Positions 1 to 11,328 of a DNA stretch of 64,000 nt are shown here, one piece after another. The DNA comes from Stenocarpella maydis (lineage: Eukaryota > Ascomycota > Sordariomycetes > Diaporthales > Diaporthaceae): the NCBI GenBank assembly GCA_002270565.1, contig NQMI01000023.1, forward strand, positions 62,001 to 126,000, given 5' to 3'. The notes beneath the pieces were generated by a model. It worked only from the letters and a program-made list of their open reading frames with translations. It was not told the DNA's origin and did no database searches. Every line of letters begins with the position of its first letter. Position 1 is the first letter of the stretch. A program made the translations under genes and the position numbers.

Positions 1-615
1 GTGCCTGTCGGGTGCTCCATCGGCGCCGCCGTCCTATGGACGTACGTCGAGATTTTCGGTGACAGCGACTTCGCCGGCTTCGTCTTCGCCGACCAGGCTC
101 CGCTCCAGGACCGCTCGCCGTTCGACAACTGGGATGCCTCCAAGGCTCACCTCGGATGTTACGACGAGGCGACTATGCTCGCCGTGCAGCGCGCCTGGAT
201 AGAGACCCCGGAAGTGGCTCACAAGGGGCTTGTCAGTGAGTGCCTTGGCTACCGCTTCGCTCCCGAGGATAGAGATCAGGTCAGCCCGGACACTGCGGCC
301 GAGGACGAGGCATTCTTTACAAGCATCAGCGGCCTCTGCGACGGGCAGTGGTTGGCGAGGCTCTTGGCCGACCACACAAGGTACGACCATCGCGAGGCTA
401 TTGGGCTCATTGGAAAGCCTACTCTTGTCATTGCCGGGCGTCGGACGGGCTGTTTCCCGCTTGATGGCTTGAAGGAGACGGTCGAGAGAGTGAACAGGGG
501 GGGTGGTAAAGCAGGGCTGGCAAAGTGGTCGGTCTTCGAGAGTGGTCATTGGATGTTCTATGAAGAACCGGAGCGGTTCAACAAGGAAATCGCCGAGTTT
601 GTGTCTCAGTGTTGA
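1..615 (+). CDS. alpha/beta hydrolase, 3' part only
   Basis: C-terminal 204 residues of an alpha/beta-hydrolase. The reading frame is open at base 1, so the start lies outside the window. The nucleophile elbow G-C-S-I-G is at residues 4-8 of this piece (Ser6), and the catalytic histidine is in the sequence ESGHWMFYEEPERF near the C-terminus. A cap-like helical section lies between them. The overall shape (elbow, cap, PTLVIAG strand, GHW) fits the peroxidase-like or ester-hydrolase branch of the superfamily, but the substrate cannot be told. The acid residue is not certain because the usual aspartate after the PTLVIAG strand is not obvious. The family is secure; the function is open. Confidence 0.8.
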   Translation: MPVGCSIGAAVLWTYVEIFGDSDFAGFVFADQAPLQDRSPFDNWDASKAHLGCYDEATMLAVQRAWIETPEVAHKGLVSECLGYRFAPEDRDQVSPDTAAEDEAFFTSISGLCDGQWLARLLADHTRYDHREAIGLIGKPTLVIAGRRTGCFPLDGLKETVERVNRGGGKAGLAKWSVFESGHWMFYEEPERFNKEIAEFVSQC

Positions 616-1417
616 GTAAATCCGCATGTTGGGGGGCCTGATCCGCTTCTTACGGAGACTGGGCTGGTCTTCGTTATTCCTAGTCCTTAGATGTTAGCAA
701 TAACCAAACTAAAATACAAGATTGCCGAAGTCTCATTGGCCCCACCATATCAGTAGCTGCCAGCAGCAACTGCTTGAAACGGAGGAATTACCTCTCTAAA
801 AATTCCAACGAACACTGCCATCTTGTGCCTTTTCCCTCAATCATATAGGCCTGGCTTGTTCTAGAGTTACTTAGGCATACATGCTTCCAATGGCACAATG
901 CGCAGTTGAAATACTTTGCGTACATTTAAATCATTTCGGCATATTTGAGCATGCTGGGATTCATGTTGGCTCATAATTAATGAACTCAGATATTCTGTCA
1001 GAGATGTTTGGCCTATAGGCTGACCCGCTGAGTGATGGGAGAGACTCGCTATTGCTTGATATTTTGGGTCTGTATTACATTTATAGGCACCCACCCCCGT
1101 AATACCCACTCTCATTCCCATAACTCCCATTACTCCCACTTTTATAACTCCCACTCTTATAACTCCCACTCTTATAACTCCCACTCTTATAACTCCCACT
1201 CCCACTCTCTTAACTCTTATTCCCACTCTTCTGGAATCTGGGGTGATGATGTTATAGCAGTTTATAGCTAGCTCTTCTAATCCCTATAATGAGTAAAGGG
1301 GAGGAAACTTTCTATTCTTATGATACAAAACCCTAAGAGTTAACTATCAACTTCTTTAACTACCCCTTCTGTTACAAGTAAGGGTGTCTTGGAATTTAAT
1401 TTTGATCTCAGCCCCTT
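616..1417. other. intergenic, no gene seen
   Basis: About 800 bases after the hydrolase stop with no ORF that looks like protein. The only structured part is a minisatellite in the middle, described separately. Confidence 0.6.
1119..1231. repeat. 15-bp minisatellite
   Basis: Tandem array built on the unit ACTCCCACTCTTATA, with about four clean copies and degenerate copies on both sides. It is strand-asymmetric: the plus strand is almost free of G. Short ORFs over it (RVGVI repeats on the minus strand) are products of the repeat, not genes. Confidence 0.9.
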
Positions 1418-2041
1418 TCAGGCTCGGACTTGTGCTTGGAGCTTAGCATTATTGGCCAAGGCTTGCTGCACCCTTTCTTCGGTCGCTTGGCTCCTCCGGA
1501 AGCCACTCCAGGCTTTCTCCGGGAATATATAGTAATAGTCTGCAAGGGCATGAGGCCTATTGCATGCCGCACACGTATCAGTTGAGCCTTTAGCTCCATA
1601 CTGGCTGCGCTTTTGGCCCGAGTTGCTACTACCTGGTTCAGCTTCTCTTGCGTGGTTTCTTCTCATCAATAGAGTAAGCGTCCCCATTACTGTCATGACC
1701 CTTCGGGCCATTGTAGGTAGTTACCCATAGCCCCTTTGTTGCCGCCGCAGATTTATTCTACAAGTCTAGGTAAGGCTTGCAACTCCTCTCGGATAAGGTT
1801 CCCAATGCTTCTGAAGGTAATGCTCCCATCTGCAATTTCCTGTTCCCGTGTTTGTCTGAATATAGTTGCCCAAATTGGGGTGACTCCTTGTAAGGCTTGC
1901 AATAGGTCTGGGACCCATGCAGTTGTCTGTTTTGTCTCCGCAACCCCTTGTTGGGTGGGCTTTGCTATTGCGGTCTCCCATCTGTCAACCCATATCAAGG
2001 CATCCTTCAGATTCCTTGGCGGTTTCAGAGAGGTTTTATAG
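1418..2041 (-). pseudogene. decayed Ty1/copia gag remnant
   Basis: On the minus strand two overlapping reading frames together resemble the gag region of fungal copia elements. First comes a helical piece with W-V-D-R-W-E-T-A near 1990 and a LLQAL-GVTP segment. Downstream, near 1560, lies a knuckle-like motif C-A-A-C-N-R-P-H followed by a YYYIFPEKAW segment, where the family normally has a cysteine at the first tyrosine. The reading frame changes between the two pieces and no LTR or pol is visible nearby. This is a fragment of a different copia lineage from the large element at 31-39 kb. The family assignment is by remembered pattern. Confidence 0.55.
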
Positions 2042-2344
2042 ACAGTTCATGCCTCAAGCACCTCGTCTGCTTTTGTCTTTCCACATCTTTTCTGTAGACT
2101 GTCGTGCTACTTCCAGAGCGGTTCATGTAGTTGGCAATAAGCTATTTTGTATGACGGAGCGATCGTTTCAAGCATCCAGCCTATTATGGGGGCCTGAGGC
2201 ACCCGTCTTACTCATCTCATCACCTTCAAATGGCGGTCTGCGGCGGACCCAGACAGTGATGCCTCAACTCTGACTGCTGCAAGCAAGTAATAATGAGAGT
2301 ATATTTATATATATATAGTAAAATTAGGGGTACTATGTATCAAT

Positions 2345-2417
2345 GGTCCTTTGGCGCAATGGCTAGCGCATTACTTTCCGGTGGTAAAGGTTCACGGTTC
2401 GAGTCCGTGGAGGATCG
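2345..2417 (+). tRNA. tRNA-Arg(CCG)
   Basis: A complete 73-base cloverleaf without an intron. The acceptor pairs GGTCCTT with GAGGATC (two G-U pairs), the D stem is GCGC/GCGC, the anticodon stem TTACT/GGTAA holds loop TTCCGGT (anticodon CCG, reading CGG), and the T stem CACGG/CCGTG holds loop TTCGAGT. The discriminator base is G. A T run follows at once, as expected for RNA polymerase III. Confidence 0.92.
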
Positions 2418-2424
2418 CTTCTCC

Positions 2425-2429
2425 TTTTT
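2425..2429 (+). terminator. pol III terminator of tRNA-Arg
   Basis: Run of five T residues eight bases after the tRNA 3' end, followed by further T-rich sequence. Confidence 0.7.
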
Positions 2430-2664
2430 CGTTTTATTCTGTTTTAAGAGTAGTGAAGCCTACTATGACTTTTTATTTCAATTAATTGTTGCTTATTATT
2501 TCGGTACCGTTGCGGCAAAGGACCGCGCAAGTTATTTTTGGAATACACTGAAAGTAGCGAATATATATAGTTGTAATACGTTGCGTACCGTGGAGGTCGA
2601 GTGGGGGGAGCTCGGAAAAAGGGAGGGCTGCGGGAGTTATTAGCCAGGCTTCTCTGGACGCGTC

Positions 2665-3507
2665 ATGTTGCAACTATGTTTTCTGCCATCTTTCAGCAGA
2701 AAGTACTTTCTAAAATCCGGCAGTACCCTCATGCTCCACGACGAGATGTTTGCGGATATATCACCACGAAAGACGGTTGCACTCATTGCGGTAATTACAC
2801 CCGCGGTGTATTTGCTCGTTTTGAGATGGTCAGTGATGCGCAATGTCGAACGTAGCGCTACTCGACGATTCGAGCCACAAGCCCAGACAGGAACAACAAC
2901 CGCCCAGCCTCCGTCACCAAACTCATTGCCGCAGTCGGTGGCCGCAGGCAACCCCGGTGGCTTCATCTTATGGAATGAGCGTGTGGTCTCCAGGCCGGTG
3001 GCCCTATCCGAGCTCCGCTGGTCGAGTAGGCGGAGCATCGATGAGCTGCTTACGCGCTACGTCAGGGCTACGATGGTCGCCTTCACGTGGACACCGCAAG
3101 CATATGTCATCCGGAAGATGCTTCCTGATGGCGTCGGAGAGACCCTTGGGGCCGATTATATCAATGCTATGGATTTCAAGACGGTGGGCCAACGCGTGGA
3201 CGGCGTGTATACGGTGCAATACAGGGGCACTGGCCCTTGCGGCGACCGCGTGGAGATGAGACTGAGCGCACCGGAGGACTATACAGGTCCGAGATCCGAT
3301 GGAATAATCGTGGCGGCAATCGAGCCTGTGCGAGGGGGCGATGAGGTAGTCTTTGTCAACGAGACGTGGCTGTGGCGGAACCAGCATGAGAAGCCGACGC
3401 TGTTGGAGAGCGCGATCGGTCGTTGGTTTCACTCTTTACTTGCGGCTTGGCTCATTACCAAAGGCATCAAGTCTATCCGGCAAGAAGAGTCACCCGAGAA
3501 AAAGTAA
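2665..3507 (+). CDS. hypothetical protein with N-terminal membrane anchor
   Basis: A single-exon protein of 280 aa (258 aa if the second in-frame ATG at 2731 is used, which gives a more natural N-terminus). With the long form, a hydrophobic segment at about residues 38-55 (VALIAVITPAVYLLVLRW) would anchor it in a membrane. The rest is a soluble domain with the stretches GGFILWNERVVSRPVAL, YVRATMVAF and EVVFVNETWLWR, and a second weak hydrophobic stretch close to the C-terminus. I recognise the pattern as a protein shared among ascomycetes but know no function. Codon use and length support a real gene. No neighbour in the same direction suggests a pathway. Confidence 0.7.
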   Translation: MLQLCFLPSFSRKYFLKSGSTLMLHDEMFADISPRKTVALIAVITPAVYLLVLRWSVMRNVERSATRRFEPQAQTGTTTAQPPSPNSLPQSVAAGNPGGFILWNERVVSRPVALSELRWSSRRSIDELLTRYVRATMVAFTWTPQAYVIRKMLPDGVGETLGADYINAMDFKTVGQRVDGVYTVQYRGTGPCGDRVEMRLSAPEDYTGPRSDGIIVAAIEPVRGGDEVVFVNETWLWRNQHEKPTLLESAIGRWFHSLLAAWLITKGIKSIRQEESPEKK

Positions 3508-4870
3508 CGGGCCGCTGCTCGAGCGAAACGCTGTGAAGTCGTCCTGAGCATCGACCGGTTGGTTTTCCCACCTGCGACGGATGTACTCGCTCCGGACTGA
3601 GGACAGCAAGCCACTCATTCCCTGCTGTCCGTGGCCAACTCATTCAGCCTGTGCAGTGCCGGCCGATCAATACCGAAGCCTGCTCTTGCATGCGCGTGCA
3701 TGCAGGAGCACATCTGCTCAACTTTGCGGTTTCAATTGGTCTCTGCAGGTTGCACCATTGATTAATCGTCTTGTCCGCTCCTCGGAATCACAGCCCTTCT
3801 GCGTCTCGAAGCGCGCCGCGCACCTGCATCCCCCCGCAGCTAAGTAGCCTGCTTCTTACGCCTGCGGCACAATAACTGCATGCAACAAATACGAAACTCA
3901 AGCCCGGTGGCTCCTACTGGTGGCGTGCTCCCTCCTTTCACGAGCCCACCCCCGGTATGTCTCTCGTTCGAACGCGGAAGACGGCAGATAACCATCGTCA
4001 GCTCCTTCGGGCCTGGTCTTCGGTTCTGAAGAAGCACCCTTACATGGGCCCAAATTTTGCAACAGCTTTACTGCGTCTTCTCATCCACTTCTTCCAACAA
4101 GCCATCAGGTCCTCACTGGTGCCCTCAGTTGGCAATGGGGCCCAGCAGTCATCAAGGGGATCCGCCCTGCCTGTCAAAGTCCTGACCGCATATCCCGAAA
4201 GAACAGGAATCGAGGCCTGGACAGACTCGCGCCAGTGCTAGTCCCAGTGTGACGTTATTATGCTTATTCTGCTTCGACCAGAGTTTGAGACCCATGGCCA
4301 CGGGCAGGGGCAGAGCTTATCAGAGCCATTCGGCTGGGTACACAAGATATATTGGGTGCGCACATTCGTCAATGGGTTGTTATTGCTACACTCTGCGGGC
4401 TCAATCAACGTGGCTGGACAAAGAAGAAATTCCAATCCTGCCCATGGTCGTCTTCGTGTGAATTCCTACCCTCCTCGCCTCGGATGCCTTGAAATACCCT
4501 GCTCTTGGTGCCCCTCTAACCACCTGCATTAACAGCCACCACGGAAACCAACAACTACAGAGATCGCCTAGGCAGGCCGCCCTAGTAGACCATCCAGGTG
4601 ATATTCCACCACGGGTCTCAAGATGGGATGAACCCGTCAATAGTTCGAAGACCCCAGCTCTACTATACCCCCCGCGACGAGACCAATGCGAGACTGGCAA
4701 GAGTTCAGCGCTTTTTGTAAAAATGTGCATCCTCCCTACCCACCAGTCCCGGACCCGTTCTGGAGAAATGGAAAGGGAAAAAAACGCGGACAAGCTACCT
4801 CAGCGCCCTCCTTTCCACGAAATCCAGATATTTCTTATCCGTCATTGTTTGATGCCAGATCCACATCGCC
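3508..4870. other. intergenic, no gene seen
   Basis: 1.36 kb between the anchored hypothetical protein and the rhodopsin-domain gene. Only short, uncharacteristic ORFs occur. The last few hundred bases must hold the promoter and leader of the downstream gene. Confidence 0.55.
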
Positions 4871-6634
4871 ATGTCGACTGATGGACCTTATCCACCGCCG
4901 CCAGATCCCTCGACCTTGCCCCATGACTCTCTTGTCCCAAATATCATAGCCTGTGCGGTTGTGACATGGGCAGTCTCAGCTGTCTTTGTTGCTCTGCGGT
5001 TCTACACCCGGACCAGAATCCTCAGCGTCCTAGGCTGGTCAGACTGGCTCATCCTCATATCGTGGATCTTCTCCTGCGGCGTAGCTGCGAGTGCTATCGA
5101 GCAAAGTCAGAGAGGGATAGGAAGGCATATCTACGATTACGACTGGCTGGCGAATTTGACACCATTCCAGAAGGTGAGGAGGCCTCAATAGCCCCAGCAC
5201 ACCCACAGACAGAAAAGTTCATGGATTGACCAGACTCCAATAGGCGGCATGGTATGGCGTCTTGTTCTACACACTCTCTCTAGGTTTTTCAAAGATGTCC
5301 ATGCTGTTGCTGTATCTCAACCTATTTTCATACCACTGGATAAGAGTCGCGGGGAGGCTGGTCCTTGCTGCCGTCATAATAGCGACACTATGGATGCTTT
5401 GTATTGTGTTCACGGCCTGCGTACCTCTGGAGGCGTACTGGGTGTACAGTCTCCACGCCGAGGCATATTGCCAGCCACAAAGTGCCTGGTGGGCAAGTGT
5501 GTGAGTAAAGATTTGGACTACCCCCTCCGTTTTGCAGTGGCAGTATACACGTACCAAATGGATTTGCCCATGAATCCCACAGTGCTGCGAACGATCCAAG
5601 ACAGGCCAACACCTTGAAATTTGGAAATATAATAACACCAGGTCAGGGGACTTCATATGTCTACAGACTTCCTGATATTTGCATTACCACTGCCGGTTCT
5701 GCCAACACTACAAATGCCTAGGCGCCAGAAATGGATGCTGACGTTGGTCTTTTCTCTGGGTTTCTTGTAAGTCGAAAGCATCAAGATTTGCCGCCCATGG
5801 ACGATGCTGAAGCCAACTACTATAGCGTCTGCATTGTGTCTATTGTTCGATTAATGATGCTCCTTCACACGCAAAACAATCCATCGATGGACTTCTCATA
5901 TGATACAGCCGACCTTGTCTACTGTAACTACCATTTTTCTCTTTCCACGCCTCTATTTCTGTCATGGTTTCGAACGATTGATTCGTAACGCGGCATTGGA
6001 GGTGACTAACGTCAGTGCCGTACCAGGGACCTCCATCGAGGTACAAGGCGCGATTGTCTGCGCCTGCGCACTCACCCTCAAGCCTCTCTTGAACCAGTTG
6101 ATGCCGCAGTGGTTCTCCACGCATCGACGCGACAACTCTCTGGGCCATGAGCCAGTACCCCTGACAATCGGGCAGAAGGCAACCAGAAGGGAACTGGGTA
6201 AAATCAATCAGCAGACCAGCGGCCATGATAGCTGGACTGCCGACCGGTCGAGCAAAGACCTAGAGTCTGGCTCATTGGGCGCCAGAGACGCCGGAGCCTT
6301 TCTGAGCCTCGGCCCTGGGCTCGACAATTCCGACCAAGGGCACTTAGGTGATGCGGTGCCCGCGTTCCGACTTGGTGATCTCTCTGCCGGAGGCATAATG
6401 CATGCTACCGCCTCCATGCCGCTGCCACCGCCCAACGTGCGCACCAGCTCGCTGTCTGCGCTGCGGGATCTGGCGGTTGGGGCGTTCCTCGACGACTCCT
6501 CGGTCAGAAGACAGAAACTGAGTTCAGAGCTTGGGCATCAGCGGTCGTTGACGAGCCCGGACTCTTACTTGTACGACTTATCCTCTGAGAGGTTGGATTG
6601 GGACTTGGAAAGGACATATGGGTCAACCCCCTAG
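4871..6634 (+). CDS. fungal rhodopsin-domain integral membrane protein
   Basis: Seven-helix protein of the fungal rhodopsin-domain (PTH11-related/SAT4-like) superfamily. Exons are read as 4871-5173, 5244-5500, 5647-5766, 5826 to about 5916 or 5923, and about 6002-6634. Exon 1 starts MSTDGPYPPPPDPS and carries helices 1-2 with the typical ALRFYTR and GWSDWL turns. Exon 2 holds GVLFYTLSLGFSKMSMLLLYL and a WMLCIVFTACVPLEAYW helix. Exon 3 reads GLHMSTDFLIFALPLPVL then PRRQKW, and exon 4 starts FVCIVSIVRLMML. Exon 5 contains IEVQGAIVCACALTLKPLL and a long polar cytoplasmic tail. The exon 4/5 junction cannot be made both in frame and with a strong donor, so that border is uncertain. Members are plasma-membrane sensors or of unknown role. 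Confidence 0.82.
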
Positions 6635-7570
6635 AGGGGCTGAGACTGTCACTCATGGGAAAGATAACGCAGTTCTTTGACGACTCTTTATTTGCCTAGT
6701 TGGCATTCACCGCATTATTGGTTAACTGTGTGGGGTGTTCATAAAGGCACTTGTAACTAGATAGAGCCAAGGCCATAGTGAATCGAGTTTAGAGTTATGA
6801 TGGGATGAATATTTGCTCATACTAGGTGGAAAGCCCTGTCGGGGCCCTGGGAGATATTCATCCAATCCTAAGTACCACGGCTTAAGTAGGCGTGGAGGGG
6901 GTTCGCCCTCATCACTCGCTCCACTCAGAACGCCCTCCACGCCACCCAGCAGGGCCCTTCGGGCACCCGGAGGAAGGGCCCTCCGTATACCCAGAGGAGG
7001 GGCCATCGAGTGCCCAGAGGAGTGGCCCCCAGATGGAGGGCCCCCCCAGGCCAGGGGGCTCCCACGGACTAATCAGCATGCAGACGTTAATACTAATTGG
7101 AGGCTGAGGATTTTCGTTAACCGTCTGGGCGTGTGGTGTGTTAAGATACCGTTTATAGACTATTCTGGACGAATAGTATATTGGTCCGTACTAATTGGCC
7201 CTGCTCTGGGGATTGGATTCAATTGCATAATGCTTCTTTTAATTCTTTTGCAAAAGCCTGCCTGTGGCCGCCTTCATCTCTATGTAGACAGGATGTATTC
7301 AGGTTAACTTCCAAGGGCTCGCGAGCGGATGGAGACCATCTCAATGTCTAACGTCGAGTACAGGATTGTGATGATTCAAAGAGACTACACAGTCCAACCT
7401 GATGTACAATGACCTAAAGCAACCGACCACTAACGCCAACCTTGTCCGCCGTTTTGATTTCGCAGTTCGAAAGTGCGAGGGAAACTGTTCCAAATGCCGA
7501 ATGTATCGATCTGGGTATCACTCAGGAAGTGAACAGTTCGTCCTGTCCAACTCACTAATCCAAGGCTCCT
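6635..7570. other. intergenic with GC-rich repeats
   Basis: About 940 bases with no convincing gene. There is a 10-bp perfect inverted repeat, GGATGAATAT at 6803-6812 against ATATTCATCC at 6854-6863. From about 6940 to 7045 there is a GC-rich imperfect tandem repeat of roughly 25 bases built on CCCGGAGGAAGGGCC. The rest looks like ordinary spacer and the 3' end of the La gene. Confidence 0.5.
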
Positions 7571-8875
7571 TCAGGCCTCCTCCTTGGCATCGACCTTCTT
7601 GGCTGGGGGTTCCTGGGCGGCGGCGCCGTCTTCCTCGCGAGGGCGTTTGCCATTTGTCTCGGCGGACTTGTCACCCTCGGCGGACTCCTTGCGGTCCCCT
7701 GCAGCCTCATCCCGGTCACGCCGGTTGCTGCGGTCGAAATCGCGGCCTCCGCGACCGCGACCTCCGCGACCGCGACCACGACCACCCCTACCGCCTCGGC
7801 TGTTGTTCCTGCGGTCGTGGTCCTTGCGGGCCTTCCAGTCATCCTTGTCACCCCTGAAGCGGTCTCCTCCCCGACCGCTCTTGAGGTCCATGCCCTCCCA
7901 GAAGGTGCGGGGGCCCTTGCTCTTGCTGGGCTCGAGCTTGCCCTCCTCGATCAGCTTGTTCTTCTCGTCGACATAGTCCCGCTTCGACATGATCTTCAGG
8001 TCACGTCCCTCGTACTTGGGCGGGGGATCAAGGGCCAAGAAGGCCTTGGCGTGCTCCTCGGTGTCAAACTCTGCAAAGACGGAACCCTTGAAAAGATGGT
8101 CATCATCTCGGCGCAGTCGAATGGCATTGACTGGTCCGAACTTGGCAAAGAAGGCCTCAATGTCGAACTGGGTGGACGGCTTCTCCTCGCCAAAGCCCTT
8201 GACGTAAACCGAGACCGGGAACTTGTCGCCTGGCTTGGAGGACTTGTAGGGGACCTTGCGAGCGACAGTCTCGTCGCCCTCGTCGCCAGCGAGGACCAGA
8301 AACTCGCTGTCACGCAAAGCCTTGACGACGGCCTCGTAGGGCTGGAAGCGGCGCATACGACCGAAGGAGCAGATCTTCTTGAGAGGGGCGGGCCTGTTGT
8401 CGAATCCCCCAGTCAGGTTCCACAGGTACTTATCCTGGGGCAGGTTGTTGTCACCGAAGTAAAACTCGACCTGTGCATTTTGTTAGCAAAGGCTGTGCGC
8501 AGGCCCGGTACCTCGGGGCTCCGTTCGTACCTGGACACGGATCAGGTGGGGGTCGTCCGTCACAGACAGGACGGAAGGGTCGAATTTGCGCCTGTTGCTG
8601 TCGTGGCGGTGGCCGCGCGCTCTGGTGCCGTGAGCATTGGCGTCCTTGCCCTGCTTGACATCCTGGACGCCAGCATCCTCGATCGCGGTGTCTCCCTTCT
8701 CCTCGGTGGTGGCAGCCTCCTCGGTCTGCTCAGCCTTTGCAGGCTCACCTGTAGCGGTCTCGACAGCGGTCTCGACAGCGGTCTCGACAGCGGGAGCAGC
8801 GTCGGTGGTTGCCTCGGCGACTGGGGCTGGGACCTCGGGCTGGGTCGCCTCGGCTTGGGTGGCTGTGTCTGCCAT
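7571..8875 (-). CDS. LHP1: La-type RNA-binding protein
   Basis: Homologue of the La protein, which binds the 3' oligo-U tail of new RNA polymerase III transcripts in the nucleus and guides tRNA maturation. Two exons (8531-8875 and 7571-8470, 60-nt intron) give 414 aa. An acidic, Ala/Glu/Thr-rich N-terminus with three VETA repeats precedes the La motif (about residues 100-185: DPSVLSVTDDPHLIRVQ, then VEFYFGDNNLPQDKYLW and the SFGRMRRF helix). An RRM follows (VSVYVKGFGEE to VFAEFDTEEHAKAFL). The C-terminus is an RGG/RGRGG-rich basic stretch and an acidic tail ending KKVDAKEEA. The start ATG gives MADTATQ. It is divergent with the mitoribosomal S4 gene. Confidence 0.93.
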
Positions 8876-9544
8876 TTTCTCTGTATGGGAGTTTGGGATG
8901 GCAAGGAGGGGAGGATCGAAGAGAGGGAAATGCTGAGGCAATCAAGCAGAGGTTGTGGGAGGTGTGACTCTCCGCCGGGGTGAGTCTTGCTTGTGGTGGT
9001 GGGGTTCAAGGCACGATGGCTGGCCACCGGAAGAGGGATTCGGGGGCTGTGAAATATGTCCTTGGTAGGTAAAGGTAGAGGATCGCGATTGGTTTCAGAA
9101 CAGCGAGGAGAGTCAGACCGCCCTGGAAGATGGGGATGATGGGAACGGGAAGAAAGGTCGATCCCAGGGCCAAATGCTGAACTTTTTCTGTGCCGATAAG
9201 AGCTGTGATAAAAAAGGCAGAGGGCCGCCGCAGGAGCAGCAGCAGGGGTTTGGTGCATCAAATCGGACCTGGGTACCCCACAGTTCCCGCCCTTGGCCTG
9301 GCCGCGTGGAGCTCTAATCCGTAGCTTGTCGCTCTAAGCGGTTAGTCTCACGGCCCAGAGAGAGCACGTCCTAAAATTTTGGAGTCGCGACTGCATAGCG
9401 GCAGAGACACACCCATTTCATCAATTGTCCACGGTCCGTCCCAGCCCGACATCTCGTCACGGGCCCGGCCAGTTCGACTCGAATCTCGTCCCTTGTTCTA
9501 TCTCGGCTCTAGTCTGTGCCGCTCGAATCCCTCCACAGACCAGA
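8876..9544. promoter_or_regulatory. shared promoter region, La and mitoribosomal S4
   Basis: The 669 bases between two divergent start codons must hold both promoters and leaders. Pyrimidine- or purine-rich tracts are frequent. No single factor site can be named with confidence. Confidence 0.5.
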
Positions 9545-11328
9545 ATGAAGCTGAGGAGGACGTTAAAGTTCCACAGTTTGAAACGGGGGGTAAGCACTGC
9601 AACTCTCTCGACCTCGTGCTGTTCTGCATCTGCACATCCATGCCCTCCAGTCCGGCTGACGCGTGCCCCTCCGCCAAGTAGAGAGTCCGCCAGACATGGA
9701 ACAAGTACAACCTCTACAACCTGTCCAAGGTTGAGCGAACCATACCAAACTACATCCAAAGGACCTTCTTCCAGCAGAAATGGAACGCAAAGGCCCTGAC
9801 CCGCGCCTACCACGGCGAGCACATCAAGGAGCGCAAGTGGGAGCGCATGTTCAACCGCCGAATGTTGTCCGTCGTCAACATGGACCCCCTCTACATGGCC
9901 CACAACGACGGATCCGAGCAGGCCGCGGGCAGAGGCTCCGGCAGGGACAAGCCCAGCTTCGAGGATGTCACTCCCTGGCACGAGCGCGGCCAGATGGCTC
10001 ACCAGAACCCCAAGCCCGGCTTTCCACCGCAGCCCGATCTCGACCTGGTCCAGCCCGGCGAGGACCGGGCCCTGGCGCGGAAGGAGGCAAACCTACAACA
10101 GTACAGCGGCCAGACCCCATACATGAACATGGCCTACGCCCCGCTGGAGAGGAGGATCGATATGGCCATCTTCAGGGCTTTGTTCGCCAGTAGTACGCGA
10201 CAGGCGAGGCAGTTCGTTATTCACGGCGCGGTCAAGGTCAACGGCCAAGTTGTATGTACAGAGATAGCCCCTGAACCAGGCCCCCTTTCTTCGAATGCTG
10301 CACACTGACCTTCTGCCCTGCAGATGACGCATCCAAGCTACCTCCTCAACCCTGGTGACATGTTCCAGGTCAACCCCGAGTTCGTCCTTCTCGCCACTGG
10401 TAAGAAGAAGCCACCACCACCACCCAAGCCTCCCAGGAGATCTCGCAAGGCTGCCAAGCCCACGGAGGAGGGGGCGGCCGGAGAGGAGGGTGAAGGGGAG
10501 GAGGCTGCCACGGAGGGCGAGGCGGCCGAGGCGGCCGAGGCGGCCGAGGGCGGGGCCAACAAGGTCGCCTCCGAAGACAGACTACCAAATCTCGATGCGT
10601 TCGAGGCAAGGCTTGCGAAGGAGGAAGCAAAGAAGAATGGCACGGACTCTGCCGAAGCCCAGCCTAACGCACCAGGTAACATCCCGCGCGTGCTGAGATT
10701 CCTGTCGAAGCAGGCCAAGGACATCCTGGAGCAACAGAAGGGCGAGTTGAAGGTCAAGAAGAAGCGCAAGTTCCGCAACTTCATCAAGATGTCCCGTGCG
10801 GCTCTCTCAAAAGCAGGCCGCGCGGGCGGGGAGGCCGAGCTCGCGTCCGACCAGACCATCATCGACGAGGTCAACGCCATGCTCCGCGACCTGGCCGTCG
10901 CCGACCCCACAGTGGCCAAGAAGGCAGAGGAATCCGGTGCGTTCACCGCCAACGAGGTCGCCAAGGCCACGGAGGGGGCTCAGCACGAGGGCCAGGACGA
11001 GGAGAAGGAGGACAAGAGCAAGTCGGTGGTGAAGAAGCGCGCAGACTACGCCATGTCGGGCGAGGAGGTGTCGCGGATGAACAAGCTGCTCAGGGAGTGG
11101 GAGGACAACCCGGAGGACCCCTCCAAGCCCTACCTCACCCCGTGGGAGCCCCGGCGCTTCATGAGCGCCTTCGCCTTCATCCCGCGTTACCTCGAGGTCA
11201 ACCAGAACATCTGCGCCGCCGTGTACCTGCGGCACCCCGTGGCGCGCCAGAGGTATGCCGAGGTGCCAACTCCCTTCCCGCCCCATGTCATGCAGCTCGC
11301 ATTCAACTGGTACCTTCGCCGGAGATGA
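9545..11328 (+). CDS. NAM9: mitochondrial small-subunit ribosomal protein uS4m
   Basis: uS4-family protein of the mitochondrial ribosome small subunit. Three exons (9545-9589, 9682-10251, 10324-11328) give 539 aa. The N-terminus [29 protein letters not shown] is basic, as expected for import. The S4 RNA-binding core reads [17 protein letters not shown], then [18 protein letters not shown], and crosses an exon border into [16 protein letters not shown]. After the core comes a long low-complexity insert (Pro/Lys then Glu/Ala-rich, about residues 230-300) and a C-terminal fungal extension with [26 protein letters not shown]. All three exons join in frame with normal splice sites. It pairs divergently with the La gene. 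Confidence 0.93.

Noticed and set aside
34..627. 197-codon minus-strand ORF over the hydrolase
   Set aside because: Shadow of the hydrolase frame; no protein pattern of its own.
7817..8983. 388-codon plus-strand ORF over the La gene
   Set aside because: Antisense shadow in GC-rich coding sequence; the minus strand has clear La and RRM domains with an intron.
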